From Zoogloea sp. (GTDB lineage Bacteria > Pseudomonadota > Gammaproteobacteria > Burkholderiales > Rhodocyclaceae), in NCBI GenBank assembly GCA_023150095.1, contig JAKLLO010000008.1, positions 1 through 64,000 on the forward strand: DNA of 64,000 nt, in the 5' to 3' direction. Position 1 is the stretch's first letter. Each line of letters begins with the position of its first letter. The notes beneath the pieces are model-generated. The model did not search any database and was not told where the DNA came from. It was given only the letters and a program-made list of their open reading frames with translations. Below, in pieces: positions 45,029-55,064 of this stretch. Made by a program: the position numbers and the translations under genes.

Positions 45029-45105
45029 GTGAAAAACCTGACACAGCGCGGCATACAGTTTTACACCAACGCCCAAAATGGGCGCCGGTGTAAAAAATCC
45101 TGACA
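45029..45105. repeat. Direct repeats and palindrome, possible enhancer of the PEP-CTERM promoter
   Basis: GTGAAAAACCTGACA (45029-45043) and GTGTAAAAAATCCTGACA (45088-45105) are near-direct repeats. TTTTACACC (45059-45067) and GGTGTAAAA (45087-45095) form an inverted repeat around an inner palindrome GCCCAAAATGGGC (45071-45083). The elements lie upstream of the sigma-54-like promoter at a distance suitable for an activator. The remaining gap to livF (45106-45150) shows nothing. Confidence 0.6.
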
Positions 45106-45150
45106 GCATCCGCCGCCATCGGCGGGGCGCGCCGGCGGTAAAAGACGGCG

Positions 45151-45866
45151 CTACACCTCGCCCAGATAGGCGGCGCGCACCTTCGGGTCGGCCAGCAGCG
45201 CGTCGCCCGAACCGGTGAGGGTGATGCGGCCGGACTCCATCACATAGGCCCGCTGGGAGAACTCCAGCGCCAGGTTGGCGTTCTGCTCCACCAGCAGGAT
45301 GGTCACGCCTTCGGCGGCCACCGAACTGATTACCTCAAAGATCTTCTCGACCACCAGCGGCGCGAGGCCCATGGACGGCTCGTCGAGCAGCAGCAGCTTG
45401 GGCCGCGACAGCAGCGCCCGGCCGATGGCGACCATCTGCTGCTCGCCACCGGAGAGCGTGCCGGCCACCTGCTGGAGGCGCTCCTTGACCCGCGGCAGCA
45501 TGGAGAAGACCCGCTCCAGGTCGGATTCGACCGCATCGGCATCGCGCCGGCAGTAGGCGCCCATGCGCAGATTTTCCTCGACCGTGAGGCGGGTGAAGAT
45601 GCCGCGGCCCTCGGGCACCAGCGCCAGGCCCTGGCGCAGGCGCTTGTGGGCGGGCAGCTTTTCGATGCGCTGGCCGGCGTAGAGCAGCTCGCCACCGGCG
45701 ATGGGCAGGGTGCCGGCGATGGCGTTGAGGGTGGTCGTCTTGCCCGCGCCGTTGGCGCCGATCAGCGATACCAGCTCGCCCTCGCCGAGTTCCAGGTCGA
45801 TGCCCTTGACCGCCTCGATGGCGCCGTAGGAGATGCGCAGGTCGCGCAGTTGCAGGATCGGAGCAC

Positions 45867-45870
<4 letters not shown>
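45151..45870 (-). CDS. livF: Branched-chain amino-acid-type ABC transporter ATPase LivF
   Basis: 239 aa. Walker A GANGAGKTT, signature LSGGEQQMVAIGRAL, Walker B LLLLDEPSMGL, switch His replaced by Q in LLVEQNANLAL as usual for LivF. The start ATG at 45870 overlaps the livG stop by ATGA. It is the last gene of the liv operon. The family transports branched-chain amino acids, amides or short-chain amides; substrate here is not fixed by sequence. Confidence 0.93.
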
Positions 45871-46651
<781 letters not shown>

Positions 46652-46655
<4 letters not shown>

Positions 46656-47752
46656 GCCTTGCCCTCCTTGCCCACGACGAGTTCGGGCTTCGAGTAGCGG
46701 CTGTGGGCCGGGATCAGGCCCGCCGGGCGCAGCAGCATCATGAAGATCATCGCCAGGGACAGGAGCAGCATGCGCAGCACCTCGGGGTCGAGGATGACCT
46801 TGTCGAACAGCGCCTGCTGCACCGGCACCGCCACGTAGCGCAGCACCTCGGGCAGCGCGGTGAGGGCCAGCGCGCCGACGATCACGCCGGCCAGGTTGCC
46901 CATGCCGCCGAAGACGATCATCGTGAGCACGGCGATGGATTCCATCAGCGAGAAGCTCTCAGGCGACACGAAGCCCTGGAAAGCCGCGAACAGCCCGCCC
47001 GACACGCCGCCGAAGGTGGCGCCCAGCGAAAACGCCAGCAGCTTCATGTTGCGGGTGTTGATGCCGATGGCCTTGGCCGCCAGCTCGTCGTCGCGGATCG
47101 CCGCCCACGCCCGCCCCACGCGCGACACCTGCAGGCGCTGCACCAGCAGCACCGACAGCGCCACGAAGGCGAGGAACACGTAGTAGTACAGGAACAGCGA
47201 GTTGATGGTGATCTCGTCGCCCACCTTGAGGGGTTTTGAGATGTCCCAGCCGAACAGCACCAGCGGGTCGATCATGTTGATGCCCTGGGGCCCGTTGGTG
47301 ATGTTGATCGGGTGGTTCAGGTTGTTCATGAAGATGCGCACGATCTCGCCGAAGCCCAGGGTGACGATGGCGAGGTAGTCGCCCCGCAGGCGCAGGGTGG
47401 GCAGGCCGAGGATGATCCCGGCCAACGCCGCACAGGCTGCCCCCATCGGCAGCACCAGCCAGAAGGGCAGATGCAGCTCGAAGTGGGGCGAGGCCAGGAA
47501 GGCGAAGGTGTAGGCGCCCACCGCGTAGAAGGCGATGTAGCCGAGATCGAGCAGGCCGGCAAAGCCCACCACCAGGTTGAGGCCGATCGCCAGCATCACG
47601 TAGAGCATGGCGAAATCGAGGATGCGCACCCAGGTCTTGCCGAACAGCATGGCGATGAGCGGGGCGCCGAAGGCGATGGCGAGCACCACCCAGCGGGCGG
47701 CCGCCGGGTTGCGCTTGCCGAGATACGGAATGGCGAGGGCGAGTTCGTTCAT
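46652..47752 (-). CDS. livM: ABC transporter permease LivM
   Basis: 366 aa with about ten hydrophobic segments. The N-terminal region YVMLAIGLNLVVGFAGLLDLGYIAFYAVGAYTFAFLA and the EAA-like loop RVGRAWAAIRDDELAAKAIGINTRNMKLLAFSLGATFGGVSGGLF match LivM. It pairs with LivH. The gene lies 14 bases after the livH stop and ends with ATGA at livG. Confidence 0.94.
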
Positions 47753-47766
47753 GGTTCGAGGTTTCC

Positions 47767-48699
47767 TCAGGCGCGGTCGGCCACGCGCTCGCCGAGCAGG
47801 CCGGTGGGCCGGAAGATCAGCACGATGCCGAGGATGAGGAAGGCGAAGATGTCCTGGTAGCTGGAGTTGAGGAAGCCGAAGCTCATGTCCTCGATGTAGC
47901 CGGCGCCGATGGATTCCACCAGCCCCAGCACGATGCCGCCGAGCATCGCGCCGGCCAGGTTGCCGATGCCGCCCAGCACCGCCGCGGTGAAGGCCTTGAG
48001 GCCAGGCATGAAGCCCATCGCGTAATGGGCGATGCCGTAGTTGGACGAGTACATCACGCCCGCCACCGCGGCCAGCGCCGAGCCGATGACGAAGGTGGCG
48101 GCGATGATCTTGTTGGTGTCGACGCCCATCAGGCTGGCGACACGGTGGTTCTCGGCGGTGGCGCGCATGGCGCGGCCGAGGCGCGTCTTATTGACCAGCA
48201 GCACCAGCCCAATCATCAGCACCGCCGACACCACGAGGATCACGATCTGCACCGGGGTGATGAACACGCCGGCCACCGGCTCGATGGGCGTGGTGGACAC
48301 CAGCTGCGGGAAGGTATGGTAGTTGCGGCCCCAGATGATCATCGCGAGGGTCTGGAGCAGGAAGGAGACGCCGATGGCGGTGATGAGCGGGGCCAGCCGC
48401 GGCGCGTTGCGCAGGCGGCGGTAGGCGGTGCGCTCGATGGTGTAGCCGAGGATCATGCACACCACCACGGAGACGCCGAGGCCGGCGAGGAGCGTGGGCA
48501 CGAGGCCAAGGTCGGGGTAGTGGGTCTGCAGCAGGCTGATGGCTTCGAGGGCGACCAGCGCGCCGACCATCAGCACGTCGCCGTGGGCGAAGTTGATGAG
48601 GCCGAGGATGCCGTAGACCATCGTGTAGCCGAGGGCGATCAGCGCATAGACGCTGCCGACCACGAGGCCGTTCACGGTTTGTTGGAGGAGGGTTTCCAT
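47767..48699 (-). CDS. livH: ABC transporter permease LivH
   Basis: 310 aa, eight hydrophobic segments. The N-terminus LLQQTVNGLVVGSVYALIALGYTMVYGILGLINFAHGDVLMVGALV is a strong LivH signature. The cytosolic loop ATAENHRVASLMGVDTNKIIAATFVIGSALAAVAGVMYSSNYGI couples to the ATPases. It lies 114 bases after the first binding-protein gene; a hairpin in that gap could reduce downstream expression. Confidence 0.94.
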   Translation of the reverse strand: METLLQQTVNGLVVGSVYALIALGYTMVYGILGLINFAHGDVLMVGALVALEAISLLQTHYPDLGLVPTLLAGLGVSVVVCMILGYTIERTAYRRLRNAPRLAPLITAIGVSFLLQTLAMIIWGRNYHTFPQLVSTTPIEPVAGVFITPVQIVILVVSAVLMIGLVLLVNKTRLGRAMRATAENHRVASLMGVDTNKIIAATFVIGSALAAVAGVMYSSNYGIAHYAMGFMPGLKAFTAAVLGGIGNLAGAMLGGIVLGLVESIGAGYIEDMSFGFLNSSYQDIFAFLILGIVLIFRPTGLLGERVADRA

Positions 48700-48773
48700 G
48701 GATGACGCAACCCGGAAAGGGTGGAGAGGCGGGAGGGCGATTGTAGTCCGGCGGCCGTCAGGCGATGCCGCCG

Positions 48774-48802
48774 TGCCGGAGCGCGCCGCAGCGGCTCCGG
48801 CA
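48774..48802. other. Stem-loop between livK1 and livH
   Basis: Arms TGCCGGAGC (48774-48782) and GCTCCGGCA (48794-48802) are perfectly complementary with an 11-base loop. No T tract follows, so it is not a standard terminator. In the liv operon, where binding protein is usually needed in excess over membrane parts, such a hairpin might stabilise the upstream mRNA. Confidence 0.5.
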
Positions 48803-48813
48803 TCAAAGCTGTC

Positions 48814-49926
48814 TTACTGCACCGGCTCCCACTTGCCGCCCTTGAACTGATAGACGGTGACGGCGCCGTCCTTGATGTCGCCCTTGGCGTCGAAGGCGAC
48901 GGTGCCGATCACACCGGGGAAGTTGACCTTGCCGATGGCCGGAGCGTACTTGGCCGGGTCGGACGAGTTGGCGGCCTTCATGGCCTCGATGATCGCCGAG
49001 GCGGCGTCGTAGGCGTAGGGCGCGTAGATCTGCACGTCGGCGTTGAAACGCTTCTTGAAGCGGGCGTTGAAATCCTTGCCGCCCGGCATCTTGTCGAGCG
49101 GCAGGCCCGGCTGGGTGCAGTAAGCGTTGGGGCCGATGGCGTCGCCAGCCAGCTTGATGATCTCGCCGGTGCAGCCGCCGTCGCCAGTGATGAACTTGGC
49201 GCCGATGCCCAGCTGCTTGATCTGCTTGAGCATCGGGCCGCCCTGGGTGTCCATGCCGCTGTAGACGATCACGTCCGGCGTCTTGCCCTTGATGCGGGTG
49301 AGGATGGCGAGGAAATCGGTGGCCTTGTCGCTGGTGAATTCACGGGTCACCACTGTGCCGCCGCTGGCCTTGACGGCCTTCTCGACCTCGTCGGCGAGGC
49401 CCTGGCCGTAGGCGGTGCGGTCGTCGATGATGGCGATCTTCTTGCCCAGCGCGGTGGCCGCGTACTTGCCGATGCCCAGGCCCTGCTGCACGTCGTTGGC
49501 GATGGTGCGGAAGGTGGCCTTGAAGTTCTGCTGGGTGAGCTTGGGATTGGTGGAGGCCGGCGAGACCTGCGGCACGCCGCCTTCGTTGTAGATGCGCGAG
49601 GCGGGGATGGAGGCACCGGAGTTGAGGTGGCCGACCACGCCCTTCACGCCGGCATCGACCAGCCGCTGGGCCACGTTGGTGGCGGTCTTCGGGTCGGCCG
49701 CGTCGTCTTCGGCCATCACCTCGAACTTCACCTTCTTGCCGCCCAGGGTCACGCCCTTGGCGTTGTATTCCTCGACGGCGAGGCGCACGCCGTTCTCGAT
49801 GTCCTTGCCCAGGTGCGACTGGGTGCCGGTGAGCGGCGCGGCGGTGCCGAGCTTGACGACTTCCTGGGCCTGCACGGCGGATGCACCAAGACCGAGCACG
49901 GCGAGGGCGACAAGGGTGATTTTCAT
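48814..49926 (-). CDS. Periplasmic substrate-binding protein LivK-like (copy 1)
   Basis: 370 aa. A signal peptide (KITLVALAVLGLGASAVQAQ) is followed by a type-I periplasmic binding fold: VVKLGTAAPLTGTQSHLGKDIENGVRLAVEEYNAKG, GVVGHLNSGASIPASRIYNEGGV, FRTIANDVQQG and IYAPYAYDAASAIIEAM. Branched-chain amino acids are the common ligand. Strong AGAGGAGAAAA precedes the ATG. It directly follows a second, clearly related binding-protein gene and probably works with the same LivHMGF complex. Confidence 0.93.
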   Translation of the reverse strand: MKITLVALAVLGLGASAVQAQEVVKLGTAAPLTGTQSHLGKDIENGVRLAVEEYNAKGVTLGGKKVKFEVMAEDDAADPKTATNVAQRLVDAGVKGVVGHLNSGASIPASRIYNEGGVPQVSPASTNPKLTQQNFKATFRTIANDVQQGLGIGKYAATALGKKIAIIDDRTAYGQGLADEVEKAVKASGGTVVTREFTSDKATDFLAILTRIKGKTPDVIVYSGMDTQGGPMLKQIKQLGIGAKFITGDGGCTGEIIKLAGDAIGPNAYCTQPGLPLDKMPGGKDFNARFKKRFNADVQIYAPYAYDAASAIIEAMKAANSSDPAKYAPAIGKVNFPGVIGTVAFDAKGDIKDGAVTVYQFKGGKWEPVQ

Positions 49927-50018
49927 GCGGTTTTCTCCTCTGGAGGGTTCAGGCAGGACGTTTCAAGCAAATTCGGCGCCACGCGGGCGGCACCGTGTCG
50001 ATCGTTCGGGGCCGGGCC

Positions 50019-51158
50019 TCAGGGCCGGACTTCCCACTTGCCGGCGTTGAACTGGTAGAGCGCCACGCCGCCTTCGCGCACGTCGCCGTTGGCGTCGAAG
50101 GCGATGTTGCCGGTGACGCCCTTGAAATTCACCTTCGGCATCAGCGGCAGGTATTTCTCGGGGTCGGCCGAGTTGGCGAGCTTCATGGCCTCGATGAGGG
50201 CGCTGGCGGCGTCGTAGCTGTAGGGGGCGTAGAGCTGCACCGGCACGCCAAAGCGCTTGGTGAAGCGCTCGTTGAAAGCCTTGCCGGCGGGCATCTTGTC
50301 CATCGGGATGCCGGCCTGGGTGCAATACACGTCGCTGCTCATCGCCGCGCCGGCGATCTTGATCATCTCGGCGGTGCATGCACCATCGCCACCCAGATAC
50401 TTGGCGGTGATGCCCAGCTGCTTCATCTGCTTGAGGAGCGGCGCACCCTGGGCGTCCATGCCGCCGTAGAAGATGGCATCGGGCCTGGCGGCCTTGAGCT
50501 TGGTGAGGATGGCCGCGAAGTCGGTGGCCTTGTCGTTGGTGAATTCACGCCCCACCGGCTTCACGCCACGCTGCTTGAGGCTGTCGACCAGCGCGTCGGC
50601 GAGACCCTGGCCGTAGGCGGTGCGGTCGTCGATCACCGCGATGCGCTGGGCCTTCAGCACATCCACCGCAAAGCGCGCCATGGCGTTGCCCTGCTGGAGA
50701 TCATTGGCGATGACCCGGTAGGTGGTCTTGAAGCCCTGGCGGGTGAGCTTGGGGGTGGTGGACGAGGGCGTCACCGACGGCACGCCGCCCTGTTCATAGA
50801 TGCGCGAGGCGGGGATCGCGGCGCCGGAGGTCACGTGGCCGACCACGCCTTTCACGCCGGCATCCACCAGGCGCTGGGCAACCGTGGTGGCGGTGCGCGG
50901 GTCGGCCTGGTCGTCCTCGGCCATCAGCTCGAAACGGGCTTTCTGGCCGCCGATGGTCACGCCCTTCGCGTTGGCGTCCTCCAGCGCCAGCTGGGCGCCG
51001 AACTGCTCGTCCTTGCCCACGTGGGAAATCGGCCCGGTAAGCGGGCCGGCAAAACCAATCTTCACCACCACGTCGGCCAGCACCGCGGTGCTCGCGGCCA
51101 TCGTCGCGCCGGCCACCGCCAGCATCGTCACGGAGCGTTTCACCTGTTCATCCTCCAC
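50019..51158 (-). CDS. Periplasmic substrate-binding protein LivK-like (copy 2)
   Basis: 379 aa. A signal peptide (SVTMLAVAGATMAASTAVLA) is followed by the same fold and nearly the same motif set as the downstream copy: IGFAGPLTGPISHVGKDEQFGAQLALEDANAKG, GVVGHVTSGAAIPASRIYEQGGV, YRVIANDLQQG and LYAPYSYDAASALIEAM. The copies are clearly paralogous but differ in several ligand-pocket stretches (e.g. HLNSG versus HVTSG), so ligand preferences may differ. It is the first gene of the liv operon; the promoter should lie in 51159-51249, shared with the divergent lipoprotein gene. Confidence 0.93.
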   Translation of the reverse strand: MEDEQVKRSVTMLAVAGATMAASTAVLADVVVKIGFAGPLTGPISHVGKDEQFGAQLALEDANAKGVTIGGQKARFELMAEDDQADPRTATTVAQRLVDAGVKGVVGHVTSGAAIPASRIYEQGGVPSVTPSSTTPKLTRQGFKTTYRVIANDLQQGNAMARFAVDVLKAQRIAVIDDRTAYGQGLADALVDSLKQRGVKPVGREFTNDKATDFAAILTKLKAARPDAIFYGGMDAQGAPLLKQMKQLGITAKYLGGDGACTAEMIKIAGAAMSSDVYCTQAGIPMDKMPAGKAFNERFTKRFGVPVQLYAPYSYDAASALIEAMKLANSADPEKYLPLMPKVNFKGVTGNIAFDANGDVREGGVALYQFNAGKWEVRP

Positions 51159-51249
51159 AAAGGGTGTTCATGCCAGAATGGGCCGATTGTAACCAAGCCC
51201 GGCCATTTTGGCGGGTTGCCGCCACCTCGACACCGCGGGAGACCCTCCG

Positions 51250-51735
51250 ATGCGTAAACTGCTGTCTTTCCTTCTTGGCGCCCTGGCCCTCCTGGGGCTC
51301 GCGGGCTGCGACGCGGTCAACATGAAAGACCTCAAACCTGGCGTCTCCACCGGCTACGACGTGCGCGACAAGTTCGGCACGCCCGGCATCGAATGGCGTA
51401 ACGACGACGGCAGCGTGACCTGGGAATACACCCGCCAGCCCCAGGGCACCGAATGCTTCATGATCACCGTGGGGCCGGACAACATCCTGCGCAGCATCGA
51501 GAACGTGCTCACCCCCGCCAACTTCGCCCGCATCCAGCCCGGCTGGAGCAAGGACCAGGTGCGCCGCCTGCTGGGCAAGCCGCGCTCGGTTCAGAAGTTC
51601 GCCCTCAAGAAAGAGGAAGTTTGGGACTGGCAACTGCCGCCGGAATTCAGCGCCAACGTCTTCTTCAACGTCCATTTTGACGAGTCCGGCGTGGTCACCG
51701 GCACCAGCCGCTCGACCGAGCAAAAGGGCAACTGA
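51250..51735 (+). CDS. BamE/SmpA-like outer-membrane lipoprotein
   Basis: 161 aa from ATG 51250. The signal peptide ends in the lipobox LAGC. Two BamE-like repeats follow: LKPGVSTGYDVRDKFGTPGIEWRNDDGSVTWEYT and IQPGWSKDQVRRLLGKPRSVQKFALKKEEVWDWQ, each with the PG-x6-V-x4-GxP pattern of the SmpA/OmlA domain. The standard BamE has one such repeat and about 110 residues, so this is a two-domain relative rather than the BAM-complex subunit itself. GGGAG lies upstream. Monocistronic. Confidence 0.85.
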   Translation: MRKLLSFLLGALALLGLAGCDAVNMKDLKPGVSTGYDVRDKFGTPGIEWRNDDGSVTWEYTRQPQGTECFMITVGPDNILRSIENVLTPANFARIQPGWSKDQVRRLLGKPRSVQKFALKKEEVWDWQLPPEFSANVFFNVHFDESGVVTGTSRSTEQKGN

Positions 51736-51776
51736 TCCCGGCGAGGTGCTCCAGCGTGCACATGGCATGGAGCATA

Positions 51777-51793
51777 TGTTCAATTATTGAACA
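51777..51793. promoter_or_regulatory. Palindromic activator site candidate upstream of the aldehyde dehydrogenase
   Basis: TGTTCAATTATTGAACA is a perfect 17-bp palindrome with a central T. It lies about 140 bases upstream of the predicted sigma-54 transcription start, the normal place for an enhancer-binding activator. Relatives of this dehydrogenase are often controlled by AcoR-type sigma-54 activators, but which protein binds here is unknown. Confidence 0.65.
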
Positions 51794-51893
51794 CTCTGGC
51801 GCACACTTCGCCGCGCCGCAGCATTTTTCCACCCACTACTCAAGCAACTGATAAACAAGACTTTTGGCCGCATAGGCCCACTTGATTGCCGGC

Positions 51894-51909
51894 TGGCACG
51901 CCCCCTGCT
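51894..51909 (+). promoter_or_regulatory. Sigma-54 promoter of the aldehyde dehydrogenase gene
   Basis: TGGCACGCCCCCTGCT: the -24 element TGGCACG is perfect and the -12 element CTGCT has one mismatch to TTGCT, with correct spacing. Transcription should begin near 51920, 46 bases before the ATG. A very strong Shine-Dalgarno, AGGAGGAGA, lies just before the start. Confidence 0.8.
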
Positions 51910-51965
51910 GAATAGACATCAACGCTGCAAGAAGCGTTTTCGATCAAATTCAGGAGGAGACTTCC

Positions 51966-53486
<1,521 letters not shown>

Positions 53487-53531
53487 TGTGTTTGTGTCGT
53501 CCCTGTTGTAAGTAAGGCAAGGTGTTGCAGG

Positions 53532-53558
53532 GCGGGAGGAATCCCGTCCCGCTTTTTT
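53532..53558 (+). terminator. Terminator between the aldehyde dehydrogenase and DUF779 genes
   Basis: Arms GCGGGA (53532-53537) and TCCCGC (53547-53552) followed by TTTTTT (53553-53558). It lies 45 bases after the dehydrogenase stop and just upstream of the DUF779 ribosome-binding site, so part of the transcripts may stop here and lower DUF779 expression. Confidence 0.75.
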
Positions 53559-53572
53559 CTTGGAGGAGCCCC

Positions 53573-53941
53573 ATGACACCGAGAATCATTGCCACCGACG
53601 CCGCCCTCGCCTTCATCGACGAGCTGCGTGCCGAATTCGGTCCCCTGATGTTCGTGCTCTCCGGCGGCTGCTGCGACGGCAGCGTACCCAACTGCTACAA
53701 GCTCGGCGAGGTCATCCCCGGCCAGACCATGCTGCTGATCGGCGAAGTGGGCGGCGCCCCCTTCTACCTGGGCCACCAGGAATTCGCCTACTACGGTTCG
53801 TCCCAGCTCACCCTCGACGTGCAGCCCGGCGGCGGCGGCGACTTCTCCCTCGACTGCGGCAAGGGCCGCGCCTTCGTCACCCGCTCGCGCCTGCTCTCCG
53901 ACGACGAGATCGCCACGCTGGCGCCGATTTCGGCCGGGTAG
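53573..53941 (+). CDS. DUF779 family protein, aldehyde dehydrogenase partner
   Basis: 122 aa. PLMFVLSGGCCDGSVPNCYKLGE and YYGSSQLTLDVQPGGGGDFSLDCGKGRAFVTRSRLL match DUF779, a small protein with conserved paired cysteines that in many genomes directly follows an ExaC/AldB-type dehydrogenase. Its function is not known; a chaperone or redox role for the dehydrogenase has been guessed from linkage. GGAGGAG precedes the ATG. The gap 53942-54114 to the hydrogenase gene contains an AT-rich patch (TATATCTTTCTGTATA near 53978) that may be its promoter, but I cannot assign elements. Confidence 0.92.
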   Translation: MTPRIIATDAALAFIDELRAEFGPLMFVLSGGCCDGSVPNCYKLGEVIPGQTMLLIGEVGGAPFYLGHQEFAYYGSSQLTLDVQPGGGGDFSLDCGKGRAFVTRSRLLSDDEIATLAPISAG

Positions 53942-54114
53942 CCCACATCCCGGCATTGCCCGATCACCCCGCGGCGTATATCTTTCTGTATAGATCGCCT
54001 AAAGCTGTCACAGGCATCTGACGTAAGAGGACACGAGTTCGGCCCTGCCTGTCCGTAGGTCGGCTCGTCCGCGCCCCTTCCGGCGCGAGCAACTCCAGCC
54101 CGGCGGAACCCACG

Positions 54115-55056
54115 ATGGCAACCCTTCTCTGGCTTCAGACCGGCGCATGCAGCGGCGACACCATGTCGCTGCTGAACGCCGACAGCCCTTCGGTCGAAAG
54201 CCTCGTCAACAACGGCAGCCTCGACATCCTGTGGCACCCTTCGCTCACCGCCAGGCCGGCCGGTGCGCTGGGCGAGCTGATCGCCGCCATCGAGGCCGGC
54301 ACCCAGCCCCTCGACATCCTGTGCATCGAGGGCAGCCTCATCACCGGCCCCTACGGCACGGGCATGTTCGACAGCTACCGCGGCCGCGCCAAGATCGACA
54401 TCGCCCGGGCCCTGGCCGCGCGGGCGCGCCACGTGGTGGCGGTTGGCACCTGCTCGGCCTTCGGCGGCATTCCGGCCGCGCCCCCCAACCCCACCGACTG
54501 CACCGGCCTGCAGTTCGACCGCGAACAACCCGGCGGCATGCTCCCGCCCGAATGGCGCTCGGCGTCCGGCAACCCGGTGATCAACCTGGCCGGCTGCCCG
54601 GTGCATCCCAACACCATCACCCGCAGCCTCGCGCTGCTGGCCACCGGCCAGCCCCTCGAACTCGACTTCCTCAACCGCCCGCGCGCCTTTTACGGCAGCA
54701 CGGTGCATCAGGGCTGCACGCGCAGCGAGTACCACGAGTACGACATCGAGGAGAAGGACTTCGGCGGCCGCGGCTGCCTGTTCTTCAACCTCGGCTGCCA
54801 GGGGCCCAACACCCTCGCCAACTGCAACGGCGAGCTGTGGAACCGGCGCAGCAGCAAGACCCGCGCCGGCGTGCCCTGCTTCGGCTGCACCTCGCCCGGC
54901 TTCCCGCGGGACGGTGACCTGTTCCGCACCGAAAAGATCGGCGCCGTGCCGGTAGCCCTGCCCCTGGGCGTCTCCCGCGCCCACTACATGGCCTACAAGA
55001 ACCTGGCCCATGCCGCCGCGCCGCTGCGCATCAAGAACCGCGACATGGACATCTGA
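54115..55056 (+). CDS. [NiFe]-hydrogenase small subunit, group 2-like, Asp-containing proximal cluster motif
   Basis: 313 aa, no Tat signal, so cytoplasmic. The proximal cluster motif reads LQTGACSGDTMSLLNADSP: C12-x-x-D15 where most small subunits have Cys-x-x-Cys, then C113 in VGTCSAFGG and C161 in GCPVHPN. The medial and distal clusters have H198, C201, C221, C228, C237, C255 and C258 (HQGC, GRGCLFFNLGCQGP, ANCNGELW, PCFGC). The N-terminal region resembles group 2 uptake or sensory hydrogenases (CSGNTM in cyanobacterial HupS). The downstream kinase suggests a sensory type such as group 2c. The large subunit starts 8 bases after the stop. No hyp genes are nearby, so maturation must be supplied elsewhere. 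Confidence 0.92.
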   Translation: MATLLWLQTGACSGDTMSLLNADSPSVESLVNNGSLDILWHPSLTARPAGALGELIAAIEAGTQPLDILCIEGSLITGPYGTGMFDSYRGRAKIDIARALAARARHVVAVGTCSAFGGIPAAPPNPTDCTGLQFDREQPGGMLPPEWRSASGNPVINLAGCPVHPNTITRSLALLATGQPLELDFLNRPRAFYGSTVHQGCTRSEYHEYDIEEKDFGGRGCLFFNLGCQGPNTLANCNGELWNRRSSKTRAGVPCFGCTSPGFPRDGDLFRTEKIGAVPVALPLGVSRAHYMAYKNLAHAAAPLRIKNRDMDI

Positions 55057-55064
55057 ACATCGCC

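Noticed and set aside
45059-45095. Terminator of the liv operon
   Set aside because: The palindrome has no T tract on the minus strand and lies among direct repeats upstream of a sigma-54-like promoter; a regulatory site fits better, though a terminating role is not excluded.
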